64,000 bases of DNA from Paracoccidioides lutzii Pb01 (Eukaryota > Ascomycota > Eurotiomycetes > Onygenales > Ajellomycetaceae): the NCBI RefSeq assembly GCF_000150705.2, contig NW_015440951.1, positions 406,677 through 470,676 of the forward strand, given 5' to 3'. The notes beneath the pieces are model-generated. The model did no database searches. It was not told where the DNA came from and was given only the letters and a program-made list of their open reading frames with translations. Below, one piece after another: positions 44,098-56,315 of this stretch (the stretch's first letter is position 1; every line of letters starts with the position of its first letter). The position numbers and the translations under genes are program-made.

Positions 44098-45539
44098 ACT
44101 AGTTAGTTAACTTAATCCATCAGCAACAGCGGCTCCGCACCCAGACGTACAAATCTATGGTCCTTGAGAATTCCTTTTTGTCTAACAACTGAGCTCTCGC
44201 GAATTCCATTCTCCCTCTGAAATATGGAGTGCCAGGCTGTCTGCGAATAGAAATGAATCATAAGAGTTACCGGGAAATAGTCGACTCCTTGAATGACATC
44301 AAAATTGTATAGTTGGTGCGCCACTGTCTAGTAACCAGCATATCCTTCCAGTCAGAGATAACAAGGAGCGCGACTATAATCAAAAGGCCCAACTCTCCTC
44401 CATTGCAGTTTGGCAAGATAAAAGAGGCTTCCTTGATGTGGGCGTAATGCGCTTCAAAGTCAGGAAGTGGGAGATTGTCAGCCTTTTTCGACAGATGCGT
44501 CTTTCCGCTTTCCGAACATCATCCACGACCATGTTTTATGGGTTTATGTCACTGACATTCGTGGGTTCACACCATGGAATGGTACAGAATTTTCGGGACA
44601 GTGAAAACATGATATGCCGCTTTCTTTAAGTAGGTGGAATACCGAATATCGATAGATACGGGTCATTGCCTATTTGTGTTGCACATCATCAATGAGCCAG
44701 ACTTGATAAAGGGGGAACATGCCTTTGTTGGCTTTCAGAGGGGCTTTGTATTTATCACATAGCTTGAGCTCTCAAAGACTATTGTGATTTTCGTTGTTGC
44801 GATTTGCAGTTGCAGAAGTGAGTTTGAAATGTGCAAGTAAAAATAAAATAAAATAAATGAAATGAAATGAAGATATAGACTGATTCAAAAGGCGAAAATA
44901 TACCAGATGACTTCAACAAAGCCTTTCACCAGAAGCTGCAGTCCTTGACCAAGATATGATTCTCAGTGTTTAAGCAGCGGTTCTTGTTACCTGAAACTTC
45001 GTTCCCTGCTTGCAACGACCAAGCTCCATTTAAATCTATTAATGGAGGCAAAGACTTCTCCCTTCAATTTCAGCCGCCTAGAGACCGTTAATATTTAAGC
45101 CCGAGAAGCTGAGACGTTGACGGAATGGACGTTCTCATATTTCAGCGCTTACTAGTTGACAAATGACTTGGACTCTCGGGGTTGAAATCGTGGGTCCTTC
45201 GGCTCGTATCGAGCTACGACGTAGGACTCAAGGGACCAACAGAAGACGCATCCCAAATGCTGATATTCTTCACCGTGCTGTGGCCAAGAATTCTCAGGGT
45301 TTGGGTCACGATTAGAGTGCAGTCATTTGGAGAACTCGGCCTGCGGACCCGATGGCCGTCCCAAAATCTGGAAAAGCCAAAGCCAACCTCAATCAAAACT
45401 GCTTTGCTCTGTTGATCTGGATGTAATACACACTAAGCGTTTCTATACTCTTCTGCTAATGGCGTTATTCCATCCCAAAGTCGAAAGCCTTTCCCTGTAG
45501 ATGAGACCTCATCAAACAAAGGAAAGCGTTCACATGTGG
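44098..45539. other. Gene-poor flank right of the transposon
   Basis: A minus-strand frame at 44112-44324 (contains MIHFYSQTAWHSIFQR and QKGILKDHRFVRLGAEPLLL) looks coding-like and stops exactly at the transposon's target-site palindrome. A hydrophobic stretch further upstream (about 44330-44400, minus) may belong to it. No family was recognised. A short AAAT-type repeat is near 44840-44870. Nothing else is evident. Confidence 0.35.
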
Positions 45540-46980
45540 TGAACAATAACGACATCAAAGACCGAAAAAGCAAAACGCGCAGCCCTATAAGGTGGTGTCT
45601 CCAGTCAGACTCCTGCCAGCCTCGATTTTTCGCATGGGCGAAGAAATCGGATGAGAATGCATCAGGAAACGAGCTTTCTGATGCTTATTCCTTAAGTTCG
45701 CAAGCACATATACGGTCTGAAGTATACGGCTATAATTGAATTATCTGTTCCTTAAAATTTTCTTTTTACTTTCAATATTTTTCTATCATTGCTTTGGTAT
45801 TAAAGGGGTCTCTCCAACGTATATATTAACATCTAGATTCTAGAGCACGCCGCTTGAACAACCATAATCAAGAACTCTAACCTCTGAGTCACATCAAGAA
45901 TCTTCCTATGCAGTTAGATCCTTGTCTCCACAGACAGCTATTGGTGAAACCAGGCCAGATCCGTTTGATGCGCTGCCTTCGCCGCCGAATGATGAATAGC
46001 AGCAACTAGTAGATTTCTGGATCTCAAAGTTAACCTCATGGTCAGGAAAGAACCATTTTATGAAGCAATCCGTGTACAAAGAGGCTATGATGCACCCATG
46101 ATTTTCACGTTTGTGTATTGACGTACACCGCTCGTTATCTAGCTAGCGTGTCAACTAAGAATAACATTCAAAGTTCGTCGTACGTCTCCACTGCTGAGAA
46201 AATGCTCAACGCGGACCTGGGAAATAGTCAATACCAAGGGAATGGTGCTTCGACGATGGCGTTCACTGCTCTATCTGTACAAGAGGCCAGACACGGGAAC
46301 AAACGCAATTCCATCAAGTACTTGGATGCCGCACTGCAGAGCTTGAGTCGACGAAGAAAGGAGAGGCTCTTATGTGATACCAATACGCATTATGCATTTG
46401 CAGCTGCTCACGTTTCTTGACAACGCAAAATCTTTGGCCGCTTGTCAAAGTCAACCTGCATTTCTATCCATGATTCCCCAGCGAACATTCCCATCTGAAT
46501 ATATGACTATTCTGCATCTGATCCTATCTCCAGGACCACATCCCACCCAAATACCTGAAAACAAACGGGTATGAGTCCTGAAATATGAGCTTTCTACTTT
46601 ATGTCGAGTATCCTCTTTGGTATACCTTAATAAGGCGCTTTGGGATCAACGGGAGTCCGCCGGTAAGTGTATACGATATCTCGACCACATCGTCGCAAAT
46701 GTGCTCGAATACGATATCGAACGCGATTTCCCTGTCGAATCATTCTCGTGGTTATTACTGGAGGACAAGTGTGATTTCGACCTAAGAAATCCGGATCGAG
46801 CTTGATTTGTCGGTGATATATGATGGATAGTTTCAAACAGATCCCTCCATCACTTTAGTTCCGATTCTCTGAGTTACTATTTTCATTCCTCATGCTCAGG
46901 CCTCCGGATTTTAGTATCACTGTCGAAAAGTTTAAAACCCATGTTCCTCAGCTGGTGGAACCTGAATAGCATGTGCAACC
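45540..46980 (+). pseudogene. Relic resembling a fungal Zn2Cys6 transcription factor (middle and C-terminal parts)
   Basis: Plus-strand fragments, in order, resemble the variable C-terminal domain of a class of fungal C6 regulators. They are a DPFDALPS start with LVDFWISKLTSW (about 45.95-46.03 kb), then TYTARYLASVS and AEKMLNADLGN (46118 onward), SIKYLDAALQSLSRRRKERL, LEYDIERDFPVESFSWLLLE (46.7-46.8 kb) and LRPPDFSITVEKFKTHVPQL (46.9-46.97 kb). Stops and frame changes separate them, including TAG at the position before FRFSELLFSFLM. Sequence near 45.55-45.65 kb lies where a zinc cluster would be expected but lacks the cysteines. The family call is tentative; the decay is clear. Confidence 0.45.
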
Positions 46981-49900
46981 CGTGGAATAAAACGCCTTCA
47001 TCTTCTATTGTTGCATCTCGTGTTGTTGAACGTTGATATCTAGCACCAACGTTTCAAGCTTCTTCTGGTACAACACTTAAAAACTCTTAGCCCATCTGAT
47101 CAATAACTATAACGTTTCTCTCACTAAACTGCTTAAGAGCTCCAAAGCTGATATTGTTGCTGCCCACACATAACGATCACTATCATTTTTTCAAATCGGT
47201 CCGACGACAACAAGTAAATTCGCCCCTGAACGGACCGCCTCTCTATTCCTGGGAAGCATAGTTCTTACGAAAAGTACATATTCAAGACGACATCCTATCT
47301 AAGAGAGGACCTACGTCCAATTTTGCAGGGGTGTCGGATGTGGAACACTCGCTTTTACGCTAACTTCCCTACTAGCAGTCAAATCCGCACCTCCAAGAGC
47401 CTTATCTCAGTGGATATGTTTAGGCAGTGTATCCATTCTTATGCGATGAATGATATTCAGTCGACAATGAACAAAAGAGCACATTTTCCTACGCCCTCAT
47501 GTACATAACGATGTCAGCACAAAAAGTCTAGCATATTTAAAGAGTTTTATCCACTTTTCCCACTCCGAGTCGCACAGTTTTCCCAATTATTACACCCAAA
47601 ATATTCCCCGAGCCCGCTGCTTCTTTGGGAATCCTATGATGAATGCCCAGCTCATGCCCATTCCCACGAATGTACTCCTACACCAACACTTCTCTCCACA
47701 GAAAATCAGCGCTCGTGCAAAAATGCTTCCAGTATCTCCCATGTATCAATTACAAGTCAAAAAGGCATTTCCAAACCACCATTCTCCATCTCGAAACTTC
47801 ACATCACTGTGTGTGCTATGCATTGTCAATTACAGACGTTCTGCCGTGAAACCTCGTGCAACCCTCAGAACCTCCTTCCCCGGACTTTCCTTCTCCCTAC
47901 CTGCTTTCACGGTGAGCACAGGTACACATGCGAAGATAAGAGAGGGGCCCAACCCCGGGGAGGTTCTGTAGTAGATCCTCTTATGTCACCTTGTCCCTGG
48001 AAGTGAGACAATATGCTGTGGAGAGGAAACATAGAAGTACACCTAGATGTATGGTGACAGCGGGACCATTTGACGGTATTTGAGTAAGTGTAGCAGGGAG
48101 GGACTTGAAGTTTTTACCCACAACTTCTTCATCAACCCTGTTCTTGTTGAGCTCCGGATTGAATCCGTCATGACATGACCTCATCGAGCTTCCCGTTCAG
48201 TTAGCTTACCCCAGAGTCGATTTTACCTTTCCAAGTATCCCTAACCCCCTGTTTAACCTGTCCATAACCATAGCTCTCTATGCCATGTCAAATTATTCTG
48301 GGATAAGCTCTCGAGTATAACCAACCGCAGTTGACATGATTGGCCGCTCAGAGTATATCAACCCCGTGCCCGATGTCGATGTCTGGGGATTCTCGGATGC
48401 CATAGTCAGCGTCCTGTATTCCGGAGGACCAGAGGCATTCCTCCAGAAACTTGCATGCAACGAGGCATTTGTGTCTCCAATCTGCAGTACTTTGGATAAT
48501 TTATACGGCTTTGTTCAATGGAGAACATTCCTAACATGAATCCCTTAGAGAAACAAGAATAATCTCACCTCTTTATTTGAATGTAGATGATGGGAACAAA
48601 GGTGGAAACAGGGAGTCTTAATCCGGTAGATTCTCCATACTTATTATCCATGAAATACGATTTCAGCCCTATGTCAGGTCAGGCTTTGGTAAGGGAGTAC
48701 CTTAAGCTCCAGCTCTCAATCTCAGGTTTTCTTCGATCTGTGTCCTTTGAAAATAAGATGAAACCTTAGATGTTGTGATTAAACTCCTTGTTTGGAATAT
48801 CTGACTTGAAAATCTTTTTCATCACTTCTCTTAATGCTTGCAAGTGAAATTTGAGGATTGCAGGTTCAGAATAAAAAAAAAAAATAAAAATAAAAATAAA
48901 ATAAAATAAAATAAAAAACATCCAGCCAAATTATGCTGTTTAGTTCCCTTCATTTCTCTCTTGATTTACTTTGGCCTGACTTGTTGCCTTTTGACTCTCT
49001 CACAGACCTGTGATCAATTACTTTGCTGCAATTAGTTAGTTAGCTATCATCATGAATTTTGTAAGCATACCAATGGCATCAGATATTCTGTGCCTGTGGC
49101 TTTGAACCTGGGCTTGTGCAGATGTGATATGACTGACAAAGATTCACATGAGCTCTGCTGACTGCATTGTGGCTGAGGACTATGGATGGTGGATTCATCT
49201 GTCGAATGCTCTTTTCCTCTTCACTCATATCAACGTTGGGACTCTGCTTTATATGAGATGACAAAAGTGTCCAGAGTCAAATTGCAATCAAGAAAATTTG
49301 GAAACTGAATGTGACCTGATATGTTAGCTGAAAAGTCAGTTGTACTAACAAAGAACTTTATTTTCAACTATATCTTTTTCAAACGATATTATTTTATAGT
49401 GAACAGAACAATTCAAATAGCTAATCTTATAAAATTTGAGTTGTAAGGATGTTAAGTGTAAGTTCTGATACTTCTCAAGGTTCCAACCTTAATGAATCCA
49501 AGAGGGAACCGAGTGTCTATCTTGTAACCAGCCCAATTAAGCTTGAAAGCCTAAAACTGATAGTCGATGATGGTAGTCAATCCTTTGGCTACAGGGACGA
49601 ACTGGCGACAGTTGTCTTGCTCCCAACTGACCTATTACATGCGGCGGTTCCAGCCACAGCAAGATCTGAGATCCTCAACTGGCAAATTCAATTCGCATCT
49701 GATAGCCTGGCGCACTAGGATGCTTCAGCATGAAACTGGCCACGTCTCCTTGCTAGCTTGTTCTTCAGTTCCTTGAGAACTCCAAAGGCGATGGAGATAT
49801 GCAGCGCGTCCTCTTCAGAAGAGTCAATTTATAAGTGCCGTGCAAATGAATAATTAATGCTAGTGAGATTTGGTTAAGGAATGGTGGAGGAGGAAGCTTA

Positions 49901-50706
49901 GTAGTTGTCCTCTTCTCAATTCTCTAGCTCTTCTCCAATTACGGCTCGAGATGTTGAGATCGTCCAGCGTGCTGCCCTGTATGAATCGCCTCCAGAAGGG
50001 ACCAGCACTGGGTTGGGTTTGGATGATCGTAAAATAATAAGAAAAAGAAGCTCCATTGGGTTAGTTCAATGTCCAATCACACATTATTCATTCAGATGGA
50101 CTTACGCACTATATTGCTTATGCCTCAAGTGCTCTTTTCTTTTTCTCAGGAGTCGCTTCTGCGCGGTGGCGAGAACAAGAGACAGCAAGTTAAGCAATGC
50201 AGCTTCAAAGTTAGAGACAACAGCTGTCAATCGATCCGTGGCTTTCACGCCCCTTTCTGGGCCTTGCTGCATCACTCCCCAGCCAAAAGGGTGCTGTTCT
50301 CGGATACTCCTGGAATGTTGTTTTGCTGTTCCAGTCCAACGGGTCACTCACTCACTGCTGGTCTCCCCGAATGAGTCCCACAAAAATTAATCTGGTGTCA
50401 CTTGGAATCTTGCTTGTATTATTTCTCCCACGCTCGTTCGCTCTTTTTTTTTTTTTTACCCTGCCTTTTTTTTTCTTTTCTTTTCTTTTCTTTTTTTCTA
50501 ACTTCTCGTTGCTTTGTGTGTACTTATTGCTCTCTGTTCCCCTCTTTTGCATATTCTCTCCCATTTTAATCATCGGTTCATACGAGGGGCATCAGCAGAT
50601 TCTTTTACTTGCTCTCCCCCTTCGTCGCCTTTGCTGCAGTTAGCAGCTAAATATCCACCTCTGTTGTGCAGCTTTGACAGCGGAGCTGAGAGCAGCATCA
50701 GCAACC
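46981..50706. other. Gene-poor region with scattered relic-like frames
   Basis: Unlinked plus-strand frames at 47636-47971, 48336-48539 and 49449-49718 have coding-like stretches (for example DELATVVLLPTDLLHAAVPA) but no consistent splicing or known family. An AAAAT-type repeat is at about 48871-48916. T-rich tracts at 50448-50497 precede the channel gene and may belong to its promoter or leader. Confidence 0.35.
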
Positions 50707-53700
50707 ATGGTTAGTAAATTAATATGTCGCTTCTGCTTGTTCTTTTGAGGCTTATTTTTCCTACCTGCCCACTCCCTTCAATTCCCCCGCTTTATCAAGT
50801 TATGATGTTTGGCACTCTCTCCTCCGTCGTTGCATCGCTTTCTAACGCAGTGTATTTCCACCCGCTCTTAGGATACGCAGGATCCAAAGGATGCCTCCAA
50901 CTCCCTCTCCGGGCTTGTGTCGACCTTGGTTCCCACCCTCATCGTTTCGGGTGCCATGGTCCTGCTCTTCGTCCTCCTGCGTCAAAGTCAACGCCGCCAA
51001 TATGCCCCCAGAACTTACATCGGCTCCCTGCGTGAACAGGAGCGTACGCCAGAGCAATCCCCTGGAATCTTTGGCTGGATAACATCCATGGCGAAACTGT
51101 CTGATGAATACGTGCTACGGCACCACTCCCTTGACGCCTACCTCCTCCTCCGATACATTAAGATTGCCACTGCCATCTGCTTTGTTGGCTGTCTCATCAC
51201 CTGGCCGGTCCTGTTCCCCGTCAATGCTACTGGCGGTGGCGGATTGAAGCAATTGGACTTGCTCACTTTTGGCAATGTGCAGAACAATCTAAATAAATTA
51301 TATGCCCATACTTTTATTGCATGGATTTTCGTTTGTAGGTCTACTTAATCTGGGCGGAACGTGTTGTTTATCGAAAGACGTAGCGATGATTATCCATGAC
51401 GATGACGAGGTGGTCAGTCATCAAATTGCTGATATTAGATACCTTATAGCTTTTGTTTTCTTCATGATCACACGAGAGCTACTGTTCTTCATCAACTTGC
51501 GCCAGGCATATTTCTTTTCCCCGCTCTATGCTGGTCGTATCTCTTCCAAAACCGTCCTTTTCACCTCCGTCCCGGAAGAATACCTAGATGAAGCAAAGAT
51601 TCGACGGATATATGGCAACGATAACGTGAAGAATGTTTGGATCCCAACAAAAACCAAAGAATTGGAGGATATGGTCGACGACAGAGATAAGGCTGCGTAC
51701 CGTCTTGAGGGCGCTGAAACGAAGCTCATTAAACTGGCTAATAGCGCACGCATTAAGGCTCTTAGGGGGAAATCGGCTGACGAAGAGAACCACGACATAG
51801 ATAATCTCGCTCCTGGAAATGAAGCTGAGGGGGAATCGGGCTCAGTGGCTGCTCGCTGGATCAATCCTTCACAAAGACCCTCCCACAAACTCAAACCGCT
51901 TATTGGTAAAAAGGTCGATACGATCAATTGGGCCAGGACTGAGATTGAGCGCTTGAGCCCGGAAATCGTAGCTCTCCAGGAGAAGCATCGTGCTGGTGAT
52001 GCTGAGAAAGTTACAGCCGTTTTTGTCGAATTCTACACGCAGAGGGATGCTCAGGCTGCATATCAGATGGGTATGTAGCTGTCGACATCTGAAATAGGGT
52101 AGCAATGGTTCAAGTCGCTAACATTATCCTTTTGCAGTTGCTCATAACCAGCCCTTGCACATGGCTCCGAGATATATTGGTCTCAATCCGGCGGATATCA
52201 TCTGGTCCAATTTGAGGATCAAATGGTGGGAGCTTATTATCAGAAATGCTGCCACCATCGGTGCCGTCGTGGCTCTCATCATCTTCTGGGCAATACCTGT
52301 TGCAGTTGTCGGAACCATCTCGAATATCAACTTCCTCACAGAAAAAGTCAAATTCCTCGGATTCATTAAGAATTGCCCCCCAGTCATTTTGGGTCTTATC
52401 ACCGCTCTCCTCCCCGCGGTGCTTCTCGCGGTTCTCATGGCTCTTTTGCCCATCATACTTCGATGTAAGTGTTTATTTTTCCCAGCCAGATATTTCACGT
52501 CGGAGCTACTTACTGATTTCCTTCTCCGACTGCAGTGATGGCAAAAATCGGTGGTGTGCCAACCACAGCGGCGGTGGAACTCAGGACTCAAAACTTCTAT
52601 TTCACATTCCAGGTTGTGCAGGTGTTCCTCGTTACTACCTTGTCTTCCGCAGCTTCAAGTGCGGTGGCCGACATCATTAATGAACCCCAGAAAGCAGCTC
52701 AGATGCTGGCAGAGAAAATCCCGAAGGCGTCCAACTTCTATGTTGCATATTTCATTCTCCAGGGTCTCACATTCAGCGCGGGGGCCCTCCTCCAGATCTC
52801 TGGTCTGATTGTTTCGAAAATCTTGGGCAAGCTGTTCGATAACACGCCTCGAAAGATGTACAAGCGCTGGTCAACTCTGTCCGGACTCGGCTGGGGAACC
52901 GTCCTGCCGATCCTAACCAATCTTTGCGTGATCGGTATGTAATTCTATGCCTTAGTTATCATTTTCGCTTTATATACTAATTAGGCGTCTCAAAAGCCAT
53001 TACTTACAGCGCCATCGCCCCACTGGTCCTCGGTTTCGCAACCATCGGCCTGTTCCTTTTCTACGCCGCTTACCGCTACAACATGCTCTACGTCACCAAC
53101 AGCAACATCGACACAAAAGGCATGATCTACCCACGTGCTCTGCAACAGACAACAGTAGGCTGCTACCTGCTGGTACTCTGCCTAATTGGTCTGTTCGGCA
53201 TCAACGCTGGCAACCAAAAAGCCGCTCTTGGCCCTTTAGTCCTCATGGTCATCTTCCTCGTCTTCGTCCTCATCTACCACATCTCACTCAACGCCGCCGT
53301 AACACCACTCCTCAAATACCTCCCGCGCAATCTCGAATCCGAAGAGGAAGATCTACTCCTGAAAGATGCCTCGGAGCGTGATGGTACCACCGAAAAATCG
53401 ACCACCGCCGGCCCATCCAACAACGGCGTAAATAACGGCGCAGAGCCGGGCGCTGATGCCGAAAAGGGAATCACCTCCCCCGCAGATCTCATCCCGACAA
53501 AACCACAGGGCATAATTGGCAAATTCTTCCGCCCAGACAAATACAGCAACTACGAAACGCTGCGCAAGCTAGTACCGAAGGACTTTGCAGAAATCTCCTA
53601 TTCTCCCCAGGTCGAGCAGAATGCCTATTACCCGCCCTGCGTCGGGGCGCAGCCGCCGCTCCTGTGGATTCCGCGTGATGCGGGTGGTGTTAGCAGGCAG

Positions 53701-53829
53701 GAGGTGGCGCATACGTCCAAGGTGATTCCGATTACAGATGAGGATGCGACTATTGATGAGAATAATAAAATTTCGTGGGATGAGGCCAAGGGGGTGCCAC
53801 CTATTTATGAGGAGAAGATTTATTATTAA
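50707..53829 (+). CDS. Csc1/OSCA-type (DUF221) calcium-permeable stress-gated cation channel
   Basis: Six exons, 50707-50709, 50872-51334, 51450-52070, 52138-52464, 52536-52934 and 52985-53829, join in phase to 885 aa. This family forms hyperosmolality- or mechanically gated cation channels in the plasma or internal membranes. N-terminal membrane segments begin near residue 15 (LVSTLVPTLIVSGAMVLLFV) and include SLDAYLLLRYIKIATAICFV and FINLRQAYFFSP. A cytosolic PHM7-type domain follows (VLFTSVPEEYLDEAKIRRIY). The seven-helix core starts near PADIIWSNLRIKWWELIIRN and runs through FFTFQ-type sequence (NFYFTFQVVQVFLV) and APLVLGFATIGLFLFYAAYR. A soluble acidic tail ends in EEKIYY. The first exon carries only the ATG: ATG is followed at once by gttagt, and the reading frame resumes at 50872 with DTQDPKD. 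No ATG in frame lies nearer the first membrane segment. Confidence 0.92.
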
Positions 53830-55393
53830 GATTTCCCCTCTTCCCCCTTCCTTTGGTGCCTTGTTTTGGTTTTGCCGTTCCGTTGTGGTGAGGTGTGAGG
53901 AGAATCGGGTGAATGAAATGGATGATATGGCAGGCGGTAATGTTGAAGAACGATTTCGAAGGAGGTGGTGGGTGGGGTGGCCTGTGATGCTGGCGAGGAG
54001 TTATGTCTTGAGAATACGAAATAATCATAATGTGGTGGATGAATTGGTGTCATGAAGACAAGATAGCTATATGCCTTTTATTTCGTCCCGATTGTCGACA
54101 GGAAAAGGGAGTCCATGGAGATGGATTTTCGGTGGCTCCCCTTTTTCTGTTGATTTCAATATACCCTTCGTTTGCTGAGTTCTAATCTCTATTTTATCTT
54201 TTCCTTCCTTGCCTTAGGTCCCTTCACATTTCAATTTTCGGCTTTTATGGTTTTCGCTGGCTTGCTCTTGATCGACGATGGCCATATGCTTGAGCAAGAT
54301 GGATATTTTCTCTGCCCTTTTCCCTCTCTTAGGGGAAATGTGTTTCCTTTATTATTCTGTGAGAAAGGTTGAATCCCTGCTACTTCAACCTTGTCTACCT
54401 AAAAATACCGGTTTTTCTCTCTTTGTCCTTTCTGTCTACTCCTTTGGAGCATCGAATCCCGACCATCTGATGAATGATCCAACCCTTTGTTCAAAAGTAT
54501 ACTATCCATGCAGATACCCGGCATATGCATCTCGCTTTACGTACCCCTTTTGCCCTTCTATTCATCCGGAAAACAACAATCACACTCTACTTTCTCTGCT
54601 TATAGCCTTATGATTTTCGATTTTGCGGCTCATATAAATGCGTTTGCAGTTGAACATGGACATTTAAAAAAATATAAAAAAGGGGGTAACACGAATATGG
54701 TAAATGGCGTTCTGAATCGAGCCTCGTAGGCGGTATGCTGTGATCTGAAAAAGGTCCAACCAACATCGGTTCTTGTTCTGTGATAGGTGGGATTGACGAC
54801 ACTTGACTACTGATAGTCCTTGAGCTGCATCTCGACGAGAATGGTACGTTTGACTATGCTATGCTAATTGTCACCTCGTTGCAATTTGGGAGGGAAGAGT
54901 TCCCATGTTTCCCGCGCTGACCAGGAACTTATTAGCGCCGCCACCAACAAACAGCCTCTCACAAATCTGCACTTCCGTTCTCTCTTGACGGCGTTGAGAA
55001 ACACCTTCGGCTGAGGATTTCCTTTCTGATCTTACGTAGAATCAGTATTTCAGATACTTTAACTGCCAATTACTTTTCCTGATTTATTAATTTCTCTTTT
55101 GAGCCCACGGCGGATGTTTCGGATGTTTCTGATGTTTCTTTTTTCTTTTTTCTTTTCTTTTTCTTTTTTTTTTTTTTTTCTATTTTAGATTCGTCATGCC
55201 CTGTCCTGTCTTACTATTATCAAATGCTGATAATCTTCTCGCCTTCCTCTATTACCATTAGATATGTGGTATGGATATGAATGCAACATGGTGAATGATA
55301 AAAGGTCCTCCACATCGCCAAAAAAGTGAAAATGACAGAAGAAAAAGGGAACAGGAATTACTTCCTTTAGAAGCCTCTGCTCGCCCATCCACT
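53830..55393. other. Convergent intergenic region after the channel gene
   Basis: 3' flank of the channel and of the minus-strand gene at 55394. It is pyrimidine-rich, with a T/C tract near 55138-55182. Open frames here have no recognisable content. Confidence 0.45.
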
Positions 55394-56281
55394 TCAGAAA
55401 AACTCTGATGGCGGTCTTGGAAAGCCCTCGTCCAAACGTCCAGCTCTACGTGACGAACTGACCATGACAACTGAGTTCGAATGCGCATGTGCCCGTTGGG
55501 GCCGTACGGGACTCGCTTCCAATGAACCACCCGGAGTGACATTAATCTCCATCTCTGGCTGATCATCCTGTTGCTGCTGTTGGTGCTGGTGATCCAGGTA
55601 CTGCTGGGACCTTTCTCCGGTATCATCACCATACCCGTACAGCTGAGGATCCAAACCATGCGTTTGGGCGTCGCTGGAATTTCCATGATACCCGTGCCCA
55701 AGATGCCCAAGATGCTGCAATCTATTCCGCAACGACCGTATATTCCACCCATCATTCATGGCAGCAAGCGCAACAATACTCTCCGCCTCCGCCACCATGT
55801 TATCCTGCACATATATATCCCGATCAGTCATCTCCCTTTCATCTTCTTCCTCTTCCAAGTCATCAGCCACGTTCTCCTTGTCATCGCTGGCTAGCAGATG
55901 GATATGTTCATCGATGTGTTTCCCCGCCTCTGCCGGCATCGGTGGTGATGCGTATCCAGCCGTGGGATCCTGGTAAATGAGAAATGGCCTGGTGGTCTGT
56001 ATTCCGTTGCGGGCGGGGACAGTCCATCCCACCGGCCCCAGGTACGGGATTCTCAATGTTAGAATTCGGTCTTCTGTGTAGATGTGGGTGTAGCTGTGTA
56101 CCGGCTCGCATGGTTCGTCGTCGTCATCAGCCTCGTAGCCCCTGGAGTCCGTCTTTATCCTCACACCTTCCTTCAAGTCAACGCCCATTTCCATTCCTGA
56201 TATGTCTTGATTCTGTTCGTTTTGTCCCTCCTCACAGATGGCCGGCTCTCTTTCATCATCCCCGTCCATGTTTTGGGGCAT
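55394..56281 (-). CDS. Acidic protein of unknown function (3' exon of a probably longer gene)
   Basis: From the first in-frame ATG at 56281 the frame gives 295 aa and ends at 55394. The N-terminal third is acidic. A compact, conserved-looking segment follows (YTEDRILTLRIPYLGPVGWT, then PARNGIQTTRPFLIYQDP). Then come an acidic patch (LEEEEDERE), a Gln/His-rich stretch and a Ser/Arg tail. No known domain was recognised. The frame stays open upstream to an acceptor (ttctgcaacag, ending at about 56316). In-phase candidate exons continue to about 57.2 kb: SYARRTRLDLEVEPIDFEMS (about 56.7 kb), then a basic segment (KNRRLYQPKKREMRKGLEEL, about 56.55 kb) that splices into HQGPHPQ. The 5' structure is ambiguous, so only the last exon is given here. 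Confidence 0.5.
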   Translation of the reverse strand: MPQNMDGDDEREPAICEEGQNEQNQDISGMEMGVDLKEGVRIKTDSRGYEADDDDEPCEPVHSYTHIYTEDRILTLRIPYLGPVGWTVPARNGIQTTRPFLIYQDPTAGYASPPMPAEAGKHIDEHIHLLASDDKENVADDLEEEEDEREMTDRDIYVQDNMVAEAESIVALAAMNDGWNIRSLRNRLQHLGHLGHGYHGNSSDAQTHGLDPQLYGYGDDTGERSQQYLDHQHQQQQQDDQPEMEINVTPGGSLEASPVRPQRAHAHSNSVVMVSSSRRAGRLDEGFPRPPSEFF

Positions 56282-56315
56282 TGACGCTCCGGATTGCGGA
56301 TGAGGGCCTTGATGT

